This document shows, one piece after another, positions 1 through 6,510 of a DNA stretch of 6,667 bases. Each line of letters opens with the position of its first letter. The first letter of the stretch is position 1. Origin of the DNA: Weeksellaceae bacterium (GTDB taxonomy: Bacteria; Bacteroidota; Bacteroidia; Flavobacteriales; Weeksellaceae). The notes under the pieces are model-generated. The model made no database searches and was not told where the DNA came from. It was given only the letters and a program-made list of their open reading frames with translations. The position numbers and the translations under genes are program-made. The stretch lies in assembly GCA_028698395.1 (NCBI GenBank), contig JAQVDG010000116.1:1-6667 (forward strand), given 5' to 3'.

Positions 1-680
1 ATTTGGTCATAAAATAAACCAAAAATCAGTACAACAGCAGCTAAATAAAGAGTTTCTAATTTAAATTGATAATAAAGCAATCCACTGCTTACACCGCCCA
101 TCAAGAAAAAGACAATAATATAAAACCGCAATCGAATCGAAGAAATCAGTTTGGTTTTATGTATTAGGGATTTATAAAAAAATAATTGGGATAGTTCAAT
201 CCCTAAATCAGTAAACAAACCGGTCAAATGGGTTGTTCGGACGATTGAATTTGAAATAATTGTTACCAATGAATTTTGTAATCCCATGGCAAATAATAAT
301 AAATAAGCAATGGAATTTACTTTTTCTTCCACTAATTTATATCCATAAAATGCTATGAAAGTCAAAATTGCAGTTTCAATTAAAATCGGGATAATGTAAA
401 TGTATTTTTCATTTTTTCTTGCAATCCATTCAATAAGAATTCCTGAAAAGAAAGAACCCAACAAAAAGAAAAACACAAAAAGAAAATAAACCAAACCTCG
501 CCAAACATCTAAATTATAGACTTCTTCAATAAAAAACGCAAAATGCCCGGTTACATTTGTTGTCAATTGACCAACAGCGAGAAATCCCGTTACGTTAACC
601 ATTCCGGCAACAAATGACAATAGCGTCGCAATCCGAAGATTATCTTTATAAGTTCGGTGTTTTGATTTATATCTAAACAT
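1..680 (-). CDS. DUF1275 / YoaK-like integral membrane protein, C-terminus cut by window edge
   Basis: The reverse strand reads open from ATG at 680 to the window edge, giving 226 codons with no stop. The protein is very hydrophobic, with about six membrane segments near residues 17-37, 62-84, 94-114, 123-143, 187-204 and 210-224. Family hallmarks are SFVAGMVNVTGF (22-33), NVTGH (42-46) and, most telling, the GLQNS (133-137) and VRTTHLTG-TDLG block (147-160), which match the DUF1275/YoaK family. Members are usually 220-240 residues, so only a short tail is probably missing. The family sits in the inner membrane. Its substrate is not established, although a transporter-like role is often suspected. 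The start lies 8 bases after the glnS stop on the same strand with no promoter motif between, so co-transcription with glnS is likely (inference). The family call is confident; the function is unknown. Confidence 0.88.
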   Translation of the reverse strand, partial: MFRYKSKHRTYKDNLRIATLLSFVAGMVNVTGFLAVGQLTTNVTGHFAFFIEEVYNLDVWRGLVYFLFVFFFLLGSFFSGILIEWIARKNEKYIYIIPILIETAILTFIAFYGYKLVEEKVNSIAYLLLFAMGLQNSLVTIISNSIVRTTHLTGLFTDLGIELSQLFFYKSLIHKTKLISSIRLRFYIIVFFLMGGVSSGLLYYQFKLETLYLAAVVLIFGLFYDQ

Positions 681-688
681 TTAAAAAA

Positions 689-2374
689 TTATTTTTTCTG
701 CACCTTTGCCCAAGTATCTCTCAGTGTTACGGTTCGGTTGAAAATATAATGATTTTTTGTGGAATCTTTATCTAAAGTAAAATAACCCAATCGCTGAAAC
801 TGAAATTTGTCTTCCGGTTTAGCTTCTTTCAATGCCGTTTCTGCAAAACCATGTACAATTTTCATAGAATCCGGATTCACGAACTGCATAAAATTCCCAT
901 CTTCGGCTTCATCCGGTGATTCCACTGTAAACAAACGGTCGTACAAACGAACTTCAACCGGTAAGTTTTCAGTGGCAGAAACCCAATGCAGCGTTCCTTT
1001 TACTTTTCTCATACTGGCTTCACTTCCGGAACCTGATTTTGAATCGGAATCATATTCTGCAAAAATGGTGGTGATATTCCCATCAGCATCTTTCTCTACC
1101 CGAGTTGCTTTTACGATATAAGCACCTTTCAGCCGAACTTCATTTCCAATTGATAAACGGAAGAATTTTTTAGGTGCTTCTTCCATAAAATCTTCTCTTT
1201 CTATATACAATTCACGAGTAAACGGAACTTCTCGTTCGCCTGCATTTTCATCTTCAGGATTATTTTCTAAAATCAGAGTTTCAACTTGATTTTCAGGATA
1301 ATTTTCAATTACCAATTTCACCGGATCAATGACAGCCATTACTCTGGGAGCAATTTTATTCAAATGATCACGAACAGAAAATTCCAAAAGTGAAATATCA
1401 ATCAGATTATCCCGTTTAGCAACGCCGGCTTTATCCCAAAATTCACGAATAGATTCCGGCGTATATCCTCTTCTTCTCAAACCGGAAATCGTAGGCATTC
1501 TTGGATCATCCCAACCGTTTACCACGCCTTCATCCACCAAAGTTTTTAATTTTCGTTTGCTGGTAATCATATAACTTACATTACCGCGTGCAAATTCTCT
1601 TTGTTTAGGTTTCAATTCCTGTTCAGGTAATTCCACTTGATTCAGGTACCATTCATAAAGCGGTCTGTGATTTTCAAACTCTAAAGAACATAGCGAATGT
1701 GAAATTCCTTCGATATAATCCGATTCGCCGTGTGCCCAATCATACATCGGATAAATTTTCCATTGATTACCCGTTCTGTGATGTTCTTTATGCAAAACAC
1801 GATACATTACCGGATCGCGCATATTCATATTAGGTGAATTCATATCGCCTTTAGCACGAAGCACATGGCTTCCTTCAGGGAATTCACCATTTTTCATTTT
1901 TTCAAATAATTCCAAATTTTCCTCCACCGGACGATTTCTGTAAGGACTTTCAATCCCTGCTTCACCCGGATTTTTTCGTTGTTCATTAATGATTTCTGAT
2001 GATTGATCGTCCACATACGCTTTTCCATCTTTTATCATCTGAACTGCCCAATCGTACAATTGCTGGAAATAATCGGAAGCAAATCGTTCTTCTTCCCACT
2101 GAAAACCTAACCATTTCACATCTTCCCGAATGGAATCCACAAATTCCTGTTCTTCTTTAGCTGGATTGGTATCGTCAAAACGAAGATTGACAGGTGCCTT
2201 GTATTTTTCACCTAAACCAAAGTTGATACAAATTGCCTTGGCGTGTCCAATATGCAGATAACCATTGGGTTCTGGCGGAAAACGAAATCTTAGTTGGTTG
2301 AGGTTATAACCATTTTTCAAATCCTCTTCAACAATCTGTTCAATAAAATTCAAGGGTCTTTTTTCTACTTCCAT
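689..2374 (-). CDS. glnS: Glutaminyl-tRNA synthetase (GlnRS)
   Basis: This 561-residue class I aminoacyl-tRNA synthetase charges tRNA-Gln with glutamine using ATP, in the cytoplasm. The class I signature PPEPNGYLHIGHAK spans residues 33-46, with HIGH at 41-44. The second ATP-binding motif (KMSKS loop) reads ITSKRKL at 270-276, with T in place of the M of E. coli MSKRKL; this TSKRKL form is what I recall from Bacteroidota GlnRS. The GlnRS-type block GWDDPRMPTISGLRRRGYTP follows. The C-terminal beta-barrel anticodon-binding half is complete and ends in FNRTVTLRDTWAKV. E. coli GlnRS is 554 residues, so the length is normal and the gene intact. GlnRS rather than GluRS is supported by the RFRFPPEPNGYLHIGHAK start and the C-terminal beta-barrel. 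The ATG at 2374 follows a TAnnTTTG box by 19 bases and the N-terminus aligns with the family. The DUF1275 gene lies 8 bases downstream. Confidence 0.98.
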   Translation of the reverse strand: MEVEKRPLNFIEQIVEEDLKNGYNLNQLRFRFPPEPNGYLHIGHAKAICINFGLGEKYKAPVNLRFDDTNPAKEEQEFVDSIREDVKWLGFQWEEERFASDYFQQLYDWAVQMIKDGKAYVDDQSSEIINEQRKNPGEAGIESPYRNRPVEENLELFEKMKNGEFPEGSHVLRAKGDMNSPNMNMRDPVMYRVLHKEHHRTGNQWKIYPMYDWAHGESDYIEGISHSLCSLEFENHRPLYEWYLNQVELPEQELKPKQREFARGNVSYMITSKRKLKTLVDEGVVNGWDDPRMPTISGLRRRGYTPESIREFWDKAGVAKRDNLIDISLLEFSVRDHLNKIAPRVMAVIDPVKLVIENYPENQVETLILENNPEDENAGEREVPFTRELYIEREDFMEEAPKKFFRLSIGNEVRLKGAYIVKATRVEKDADGNITTIFAEYDSDSKSGSGSEASMRKVKGTLHWVSATENLPVEVRLYDRLFTVESPDEAEDGNFMQFVNPDSMKIVHGFAETALKEAKPEDKFQFQRLGYFTLDKDSTKNHYIFNRTVTLRDTWAKVQKK

Positions 2375-2390
2375 TTTTTTCCAATAAGGC

Positions 2391-2420
2391 TTGCAAAGTT
2401 AAGTTTTTTGAGTATAATTG
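2391..2420 (+). promoter_or_regulatory. Putative promoter of the GLPGLI gene (TTG-N19-TATAATTG)
   Basis: A TTG at 2391-2393 is followed, after 19 bases, by TATAATTG at 2413-2420. That is one mismatch from the Bacteroidota -7 box TAnnTTTG, with spacing inside the usual 17-23 range. The box ends 22 bases before the ATG at 2443. The -33 part abuts the opposing glnS -7 box, so the two divergent promoters overlap. This is inferred from motif matching only. Confidence 0.4.
2394..2401 (-). promoter_or_regulatory. Putative glnS promoter -7 box (TAACTTTG)
   Basis: On the minus strand the sequence TAACTTTG exactly fits the Bacteroidota -7 consensus TAnnTTTG. It ends 19 bases before the glnS ATG, which implies a short leader of roughly 12-14 bases. 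I see no TTG/TTTG -33 element at the usual 17-23 base spacing, so the call rests on the -7 box, its position and its recurrence before other genes here. Confidence 0.5.
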
Positions 2421-2442
2421 TGAAATTAATGCATGATTTAAA

Positions 2443-3168
2443 ATGATGAAAAGATTAATTAGAAGTATATTGATTTTATTGTCGGGATTTGTTTTGGCGC
2501 AAAACCAAATCAGAATTGAATATGAAATTCAACCTGATTATGATTTTGAGGGAACTAATCCGGGTATGAATATTATTGCTAAAAAAGCATTTTATGAACT
2601 TATTGCCGACCGGGAAGAATCTCAGTACAATTATATGGAGAAAGTGGATAATGAACAACCGAAAGAGATGAATACCCAGACTATTATTGTAGAAATAGGT
2701 TCGCCCGGTATACACTATGTGAATACCAAAGAAAAGTTTTTTATGAAAGAAACCGAAGTTGGAAACAAACGCTATATCATCAAAGATTCTCTTACTGTAA
2801 TTGATTGGAAAATTCAAAATGAAACCAAAGAAGTGGAAGGAATACAAGTGCGAAAAGCTACTGCTAGTTTGAAAAATAATGAAATAACAGCGTGGTACGC
2901 ACCTAAGATTACATACAAATCCGGACCGGATAAATATTGGGGTTTACCCGGGATTATTTTGGAATTGGAAACGGTTCAAGGATTGCAAAATGGCGGAAAA
3001 GTAGTAACTACTTACAAAGCTGTTAAAATTGAAATTTTGGGAAAAGATAAAAAAATGAATCAACCAAACCGTGGAAAAATAGTAACATCAGCAGAAATTC
3101 GTGAAATTCATGATGAAGCCAACAAAAAAATGCGGGAAATGTACGGTGACGGTGTAGATAAAGAATAA
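2443..3168 (+). CDS. GLPGLI-family secreted protein
   Basis: The 241-residue product begins with a signal peptide: positive residues K3, R4 and R7, a hydrophobic core at 9-18, and a probable signal peptidase I cut at VLA-QNQ (A19/Q20). The mature protein is therefore exported to the periplasm or beyond. The family signature lies at 161-173, GPDKYWGLPGIIL, with the GLPGI core at 167-171. It is preceded by the family-typical W122, a KEVEGIQVRKAT strand (129-140) and AWYAP (150-154). The GLPGLI family is Bacteroidota-specific and its molecular role is unknown; members often lie near TonB-dependent receptor genes, but none is visible here. The protein has no cysteine. The C-terminal tail (from about 200) is lysine- and glutamate-rich. 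A second ATG at 2446 would remove only one residue. The gene appears monocistronic, with 129 bases before the next gene. Confidence 0.92.
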   Translation: MMKRLIRSILILLSGFVLAQNQIRIEYEIQPDYDFEGTNPGMNIIAKKAFYELIADREESQYNYMEKVDNEQPKEMNTQTIIVEIGSPGIHYVNTKEKFFMKETEVGNKRYIIKDSLTVIDWKIQNETKEVEGIQVRKATASLKNNEITAWYAPKITYKSGPDKYWGLPGIILELETVQGLQNGGKVVTTYKAVKIEILGKDKKMNQPNRGKIVTSAEIREIHDEANKKMREMYGDGVDKE

Positions 3169-3245
3169 AATGTATGAATAAATCGTTTTGATTAAGAAAC
3201 AATTTTGGAGAAAGAAAAGTTTGTGTGGATTTAGAAAAAAACAAC

Positions 3246-3262
3246 ACGACATCAATTGTCGT
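3246..3262. promoter_or_regulatory. Perfect inverted repeat, probable operator of the WYL regulator
   Basis: ACGACA (3246-3251) and TGTCGT (3257-3262) are perfect inverted half-sites around a 5-base centre, TCAAT. The repeat lies 10 bases upstream of the -7 box at 3273-3280, covering the place where a -33 element should be, and 35 bases before the regulator's ATG. No T-run follows, so it is not a terminator. A dimeric HTH protein bound here would block RNA polymerase. Autoregulation by the downstream WYL protein is inference; I saw no second complete copy in this window. Confidence 0.55.
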
Positions 3263-3272
3263 ACTAAGTTTT

Positions 3273-3280
3273 TATATTTG
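3273..3280 (+). promoter_or_regulatory. Putative -7 box of the WYL regulator gene (TATATTTG)
   Basis: TATATTTG exactly fits the Bacteroidota -7 consensus TAnnTTTG and ends 17 bases before the ATG at 3298. The only nearby upstream TTG (3256-3258) leaves a 14-base spacer, shorter than usual. The -33 region is occupied instead by the inverted repeat at 3246-3262, which may mean a weak or regulated promoter. Confidence 0.5.
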
Positions 3281-3297
3281 AAAATAAATTCAAAATT

Positions 3298-4203
3298 ATG
3301 TCTCAAAAAGAAACCATTCTTCGCCATCGAATCATCATTCAAAAATTACGAAATAAACCCTCTTCTTTTGAAGAAATTTTAGAAAAATTGGAATCCGAAT
3401 CGGATTTGCATCAATATGAGCTACAATTTGAAATTTCCAAACGTACTTTTCAGCGTGATATAAAAGAAATAGCATCACTTTATAATATTGTAATAAAGTT
3501 TGATCGTGGACAAAAAGTATATTTCATTGCTGAAGATCATCAGGATGAATACAGTGAGCGAATGTTTGAGGCTTTGGATGTTTATCAGATTTTGAATTTA
3601 AATCATTCTTTGGCTGAATTTATTCAATTTGACACTCGAAAACCCGAAGGAACAGAGCATTTGAGTGGTTTGTTGTACGCCATTCAAAATCGTTTTCAAA
3701 TTCAGTTTCGTTATGCAAAATTTTGGTCAACAGAAGTCGAAAATCGTACAGTGGAACCTTATTTATTGAAAGAAGTTCGCAAACGTTGGTATGTTTTTGC
3801 TTATGATTTGGATAGAAAAGAATTTCGGACTTTTGGTTTAGATCGTCTGTTTGCACTGAATATTACACAGAAAAAATTCCAATTTCCACAACAATTGAAT
3901 CCTAAAAATTATTTTAAAGATTGCTTTGGAATTATAGGTCCCGATGAAAGAAAAACAGAAAATATTTTGTTAAAATTCACTGAAAATCAAGGTAGTTACA
4001 TTCGAACTCTGCCTTTGCATTCTTCTCAAAAAATTTTAGAAGACCGAAATGGAGAAATGACCGTTCAATTAAAATTGATTCCAACTTATGATTTTGTTAT
4101 GGAACTCCTTTCACATGGCGAATTTGTGAAAGTTTTAGAACCAGCCGATTTGGTCAAGGAAATTAAAACCCGTCTCCAAAAAAACTTAAAAATATATGAG
4201 TGA
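3298..4203 (+). CDS. WYL-domain transcriptional regulator (YafY/DeoR-type HTH)
   Basis: This 301-residue cytoplasmic DNA-binding protein has three parts. Residues 1-75 form a winged helix-turn-helix, with the recognition helix around ISKRTFQRDIKEI (46-58). The WYL domain covers about 122-190: IQFRYAKFW (135-143), a KRWYVFAYD strand (162-170, the WYL triplet being W164-Y165-V166), and the FRTFGLDRL element (176-184). The C-terminal extension (WCX-like) runs from about 220 to 298. WYL domains are thought to sense ligands, often nucleic acid or nucleotide, and to control the attached HTH. The regulated genes cannot be read from sequence. The length is normal and no part is missing. The chosen ATG sits 17 bases after a TAnnTTTG box and gives a complete HTH; an overlapping open frame starting at 3188 is out of frame. 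The gene converges on the helicase gene, so it is not in an operon with it. Confidence 0.93.
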   Translation: MSQKETILRHRIIIQKLRNKPSSFEEILEKLESESDLHQYELQFEISKRTFQRDIKEIASLYNIVIKFDRGQKVYFIAEDHQDEYSERMFEALDVYQILNLNHSLAEFIQFDTRKPEGTEHLSGLLYAIQNRFQIQFRYAKFWSTEVENRTVEPYLLKEVRKRWYVFAYDLDRKEFRTFGLDRLFALNITQKKFQFPQQLNPKNYFKDCFGIIGPDERKTENILLKFTENQGSYIRTLPLHSSQKILEDRNGEMTVQLKLIPTYDFVMELLSHGEFVKVLEPADLVKEIKTRLQKNLKIYE

Positions 4204-4210
4204 ATTCGGT

Positions 4211-5881
4211 TTATCGAATAAAAATTAAGGCCCGTTGAATTTCATTATAAGTGAATTCTCCATTTAATCTTTCATGAATTTCACCCAATCTCGCTGTTGG
4301 ATTTTTGATTAAAATCTTTTTCGTTTTTTTAATAATTTCTTCTTTTGGGCGATAGATTTCCAAATCAATTTCAGAATCGGATTGGGCAATTTTCATCAAA
4401 TGTCCCAAAATTGTATTTTCGGTCAAACCTCTTTCTTCAGCAATTTCTTTGATAGACAATTTTTTAAGTACATATTCTTTCGTAATCTCAAGCGTTGAAG
4501 CTTTTTTGGCTTTTCCTTTTTGACTTAATTTTTCTTTCTGTTTTATCAATTCCTTTTTGTCGGTAATACCACCACACAAAACAATGAATTTTTTAAATTC
4601 CTGTTCCAAAGTTTTTTCATCCAATGAATCGTCCCATTCTTGCGATAATTCCTGAAAACGTTTATCAGCACGCATAGCCAAATCATCAACTTCCAAAGCT
4701 GTTTGATTGAGTCCTCTCAATTTGAGCCCACTCAAATCCCGAAGTCGGGAAAGTGCCACATAGCCTTGTCCTTTTTCAAAAGCCTTACTTAAATCAATCA
4801 TCGCAGCATCTAAAGTCATTCCTTGACTTTTATGAACTGTAATTGCCCAAGCCAATCGCAACGGAATTTGAGTAAACGAAGCCAAAGTATTGCCCATTTC
4901 ATCTTCAAAAGCCCAAACTTCCGGAGTTGCTTCAATCAATTCGCCATTTAAAATTCGAATTAAAGGAAATCCTTTTTCGGTAAATCCGCTCACTCGTCCC
5001 ATAGTTCCATTGACAAAACCGGATTCGTAATTATTTCGGATAAACATCACTTGTGCGCCAATTTTTAATTCTAATTTCTCCAATGCCAAGACGGATTTCT
5101 TCAACATTTCGACTAAATTCGGATTTCCTTTTATTTTCGCTTCGAAGAATTTAGAGGAATTCCCAATCTGATTCAAAAAAGTATAATTAATTCGGTCAAC
5201 ATCCGCATTGTGTGTGAATAATTTAGTTTCCATTTCGCCTTCATCCGGATGAAATTCCACACGAGATTGTAATAAATTAACAGAATCTTCGCTCACTGTT
5301 CCATTTCGAATTTCATTCAAAATAAAATTGAGCTCATTGTGTGTTTGTCGGTATTGTTCAGTCAAATAACAAATCACAGGTTCAGCTTCCAGCCAAGCAT
5401 CAGACATAAAAGCAAATTTTTGTTTAGAAGTTTCTTCTTCGTTTCCAATAGGTGGCAATTGAAAAAAATCTCCTGAAAAAATCACCTGAACTCCACCAAA
5501 GGCCCATTCCCTTTCTTTGAAAAATTTTAAAACCCGATTGACTAAGTCCAACTGATTCCGATGAAGCATGGAAATTTCATCAATGATTAAAACCTTAACT
5601 TTTTCCATTTTATCACGAAAATATTTCCGCTGTTTTAAATTACTCAAATGCCGAAGCGAAATATCTTCTTTTATTCCAATTCCCGACCAAGAATGTATGG
5701 TTTGTCCGTTCATGTGCGTAGCAGCAATTCCGGTTGAAGCAGTAATCGCAACAGGAATTTTATGTTCTTTTAAATAGTGAATGTATTGATTCAAAACATA
5801 GGTTTTTCCGGTGCCGGCAGAACCTGTTAAAAATACATTTCGTCCGGATTTTAAAATGGCTAAAGCTTTAGATTGGGTCAT
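4211..5881 (-). CDS. Pif1-like superfamily 1B helicase with C-terminal HTH domain
   Basis: The 556-residue protein has a complete set of Pif1/RecD2-type helicase motifs: Walker A GSAGTGKT (20-27, K26 and T27 binding ATP phosphates), motif Ia TASTGIAATHMNGQTIHSW (47-65), Walker B IIDE (99-102), GDFFQLPP (137-144), EQYRQ (175-179), and near the C-terminal end of the core VHKSQGMTLD (349-358) and VALSRLRDLSGL (375-386). TASTGIAA and the IHSW element point to Pif1 rather than RecD. A charged lysine-rich linker (about 440-462) leads to a helix-turn-helix region at about 462-553, with LSIKEIAEERGLTENTILGH (475-494) resembling the HTH_40 domain found at the C-terminus of some helicases. The likely role is ATP-driven 5'-3' unwinding of DNA during replication or repair, inferred from the family. 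The ATG at 5881 lies just before the Walker A strand and 23 bases after a -7 box. The gene appears intact and monocistronic. Confidence 0.93.
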   Translation of the reverse strand: MTQSKALAILKSGRNVFLTGSAGTGKTYVLNQYIHYLKEHKIPVAITASTGIAATHMNGQTIHSWSGIGIKEDISLRHLSNLKQRKYFRDKMEKVKVLIIDEISMLHRNQLDLVNRVLKFFKEREWAFGGVQVIFSGDFFQLPPIGNEEETSKQKFAFMSDAWLEAEPVICYLTEQYRQTHNELNFILNEIRNGTVSEDSVNLLQSRVEFHPDEGEMETKLFTHNADVDRINYTFLNQIGNSSKFFEAKIKGNPNLVEMLKKSVLALEKLELKIGAQVMFIRNNYESGFVNGTMGRVSGFTEKGFPLIRILNGELIEATPEVWAFEDEMGNTLASFTQIPLRLAWAITVHKSQGMTLDAAMIDLSKAFEKGQGYVALSRLRDLSGLKLRGLNQTALEVDDLAMRADKRFQELSQEWDDSLDEKTLEQEFKKFIVLCGGITDKKELIKQKEKLSQKGKAKKASTLEITKEYVLKKLSIKEIAEERGLTENTILGHLMKIAQSDSEIDLEIYRPKEEIIKKTKKILIKNPTARLGEIHERLNGEFTYNEIQRALIFIR

Positions 5882-5904
5882 TTTTTGTCTTAAATTGAGA
5901 AAAA

Positions 5905-5912
5905 CAAAGGTA
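5905..5912 (-). promoter_or_regulatory. Putative helicase-gene promoter -7 box (TACCTTTG)
   Basis: On the minus strand TACCTTTG exactly matches the Bacteroidota TAnnTTTG box and ends 23 bases upstream of the helicase ATG. No TTG -33 element is visible at 17-23 base spacing; the nearest minus-strand TTG is 31 bases away. The support is position plus consensus only. Confidence 0.45.
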
Positions 5913-5972
5913 TGAATTTTATGTGGTCTGAATTTTTGAAAATCAATCTTCTTGAGAGTTTTTAAATTGAAA

Positions 5973-6005
5973 TTTGGTTCAATTAGAATAGAACACCTAA
6001 ATTTA
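5973..6005 (+). promoter_or_regulatory. Putative promoter of the biotin carrier gene (TTTG-N21-TAAATTTA)
   Basis: TTTG at 5973-5976 and TAAATTTA at 5998-6005 (one mismatch from TAnnTTTG) are 21 bases apart, within the usual Bacteroidota range. The box ends 22 bases before ATG 6028 but only 10 bases before ATG 6016. Since the other genes here have 17-23 bases between box and start, this favours 6028 as the translation start. Confidence 0.45.
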
Positions 6006-6027
6006 GCAAAATTTTATGTGGAAAATT

Positions 6028-6510
6028 ATGAAGTCATTTAAAATAAATGTCAAAGGACAAGCAGAATTTGATTTAAATGAAGAACAAATTGAAAATCTTG
6101 ATGCTATCCATTTGACTAACAAACATTATCAGGTTTTAGAAGACAATGTTTCGTATCAAACCGAAATTATTTCAGAAGATTTTGTCAATCGAAATTATAT
6201 AATTCAAGTCAATCATACCGATTACGAAGTTGAAATTTCTACTGAACTTGATAAATTAATCAAAGAATTAGGATTTGAAGTTGGAGCCTCCAAACAAGTA
6301 AATGCCATCAAAGCACCAATGCCCGGATTAGTTTTGGAAATTAATGTAGAAGTAGGACAAGAAGTACAAGAAGGCGATAATCTTTTGATTTTGGAAGCTA
6401 TGAAAATGGAAAATAGTTTTACTTCTCCACGTGCCGGAATCATTAAATCCATAGTGGTGAAAAAAGGACAAGCAGTGGACAAAGGACAATTACTTATTGA
6501 ATTTGAATAA
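6028..6510 (+). CDS. Biotin carboxyl carrier protein subunit of an acyl-CoA carboxylase (biotin/lipoyl attachment domain)
   Basis: The 160-residue product ends in a complete biotinyl domain (about 93-159). IKAPMPGLVLEI (94-105) leads to the attachment motif EAMKMEN (123-129), where K126 is the biotinylated lysine, and the second half-domain ends in GQLLIEFE. EAMKMEN with the preceding APMPG identifies a biotin rather than a lipoyl carrier. The N-terminal about 85 residues form the extra domain seen in Bacteroidota stand-alone carriers of acetyl- or propionyl-CoA carboxylases. The protein shuttles carboxyl groups from a biotin carboxylase to a carboxyltransferase in the cytoplasm. Neither partner gene is in the window, so the acyl-CoA substrate is undecided. 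An in-frame ATG at 6016 would add MWKI. I prefer 6028 because MKSFKINVKG looks like a normal family N-terminus and the promoter spacing fits better. Confidence 0.92.
   Translation: MKSFKINVKGQAEFDLNEEQIENLDAIHLTNKHYQVLEDNVSYQTEIISEDFVNRNYIIQVNHTDYEVEISTELDKLIKELGFEVGASKQVNAIKAPMPGLVLEINVEVGQEVQEGDNLLILEAMKMENSFTSPRAGIIKSIVVKKGQAVDKGQLLIEFE

Noticed and set aside
270..330. Possible end or frameshift in the left-edge membrane protein
   Set aside because: Reading codon by codon on the minus strand gives an unbroken frame from 680 to the window edge, with family motifs on both sides.
807..1121. Plus-strand open frame of 104 codons inside glnS
   Set aside because: It lies wholly antisense to the strongly conserved glnS coding sequence, has a low-complexity serine-rich translation and no recognisable domain.
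2476..2847. Minus-strand open frame of 123 codons
   Set aside because: It is antisense to the GLPGLI gene and its phenylalanine- and isoleucine-rich translation is the shadow of A-rich coding DNA.
3023..3342. Overlapping minus-strand frames across the GLPGLI/WYL intergenic region
   Set aside because: Phe-, Leu- and His-rich translations with no motif; they overlap two real genes on the opposite strand and the operator region.
3188..3382. Plus-strand 64-codon frame overlapping the start of the WYL gene
   Set aside because: Lysine- and phenylalanine-rich translation without a motif. It overlaps the WYL gene's HTH-coding start out of frame and runs through the promoter and inverted repeat.
3620..3856. 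Minus-strand 78-codon frame inside the WYL gene
   Set aside because: Antisense shadow of a well-supported domain-coding region.
4204..4219. Inverted repeat ATTCG/CGAAT between the convergent stop codons, as a two-way terminator
   Set aside because: The stem is only five pairs with a six-base loop and no immediate T-run on the plus strand. It is too weak to list as a feature, although its position is suggestive.
5568..5777. Plus-strand 69-codon frame inside the helicase gene
   Set aside because: Antisense to the motif Ia/Walker B region of the helicase; no independent support.
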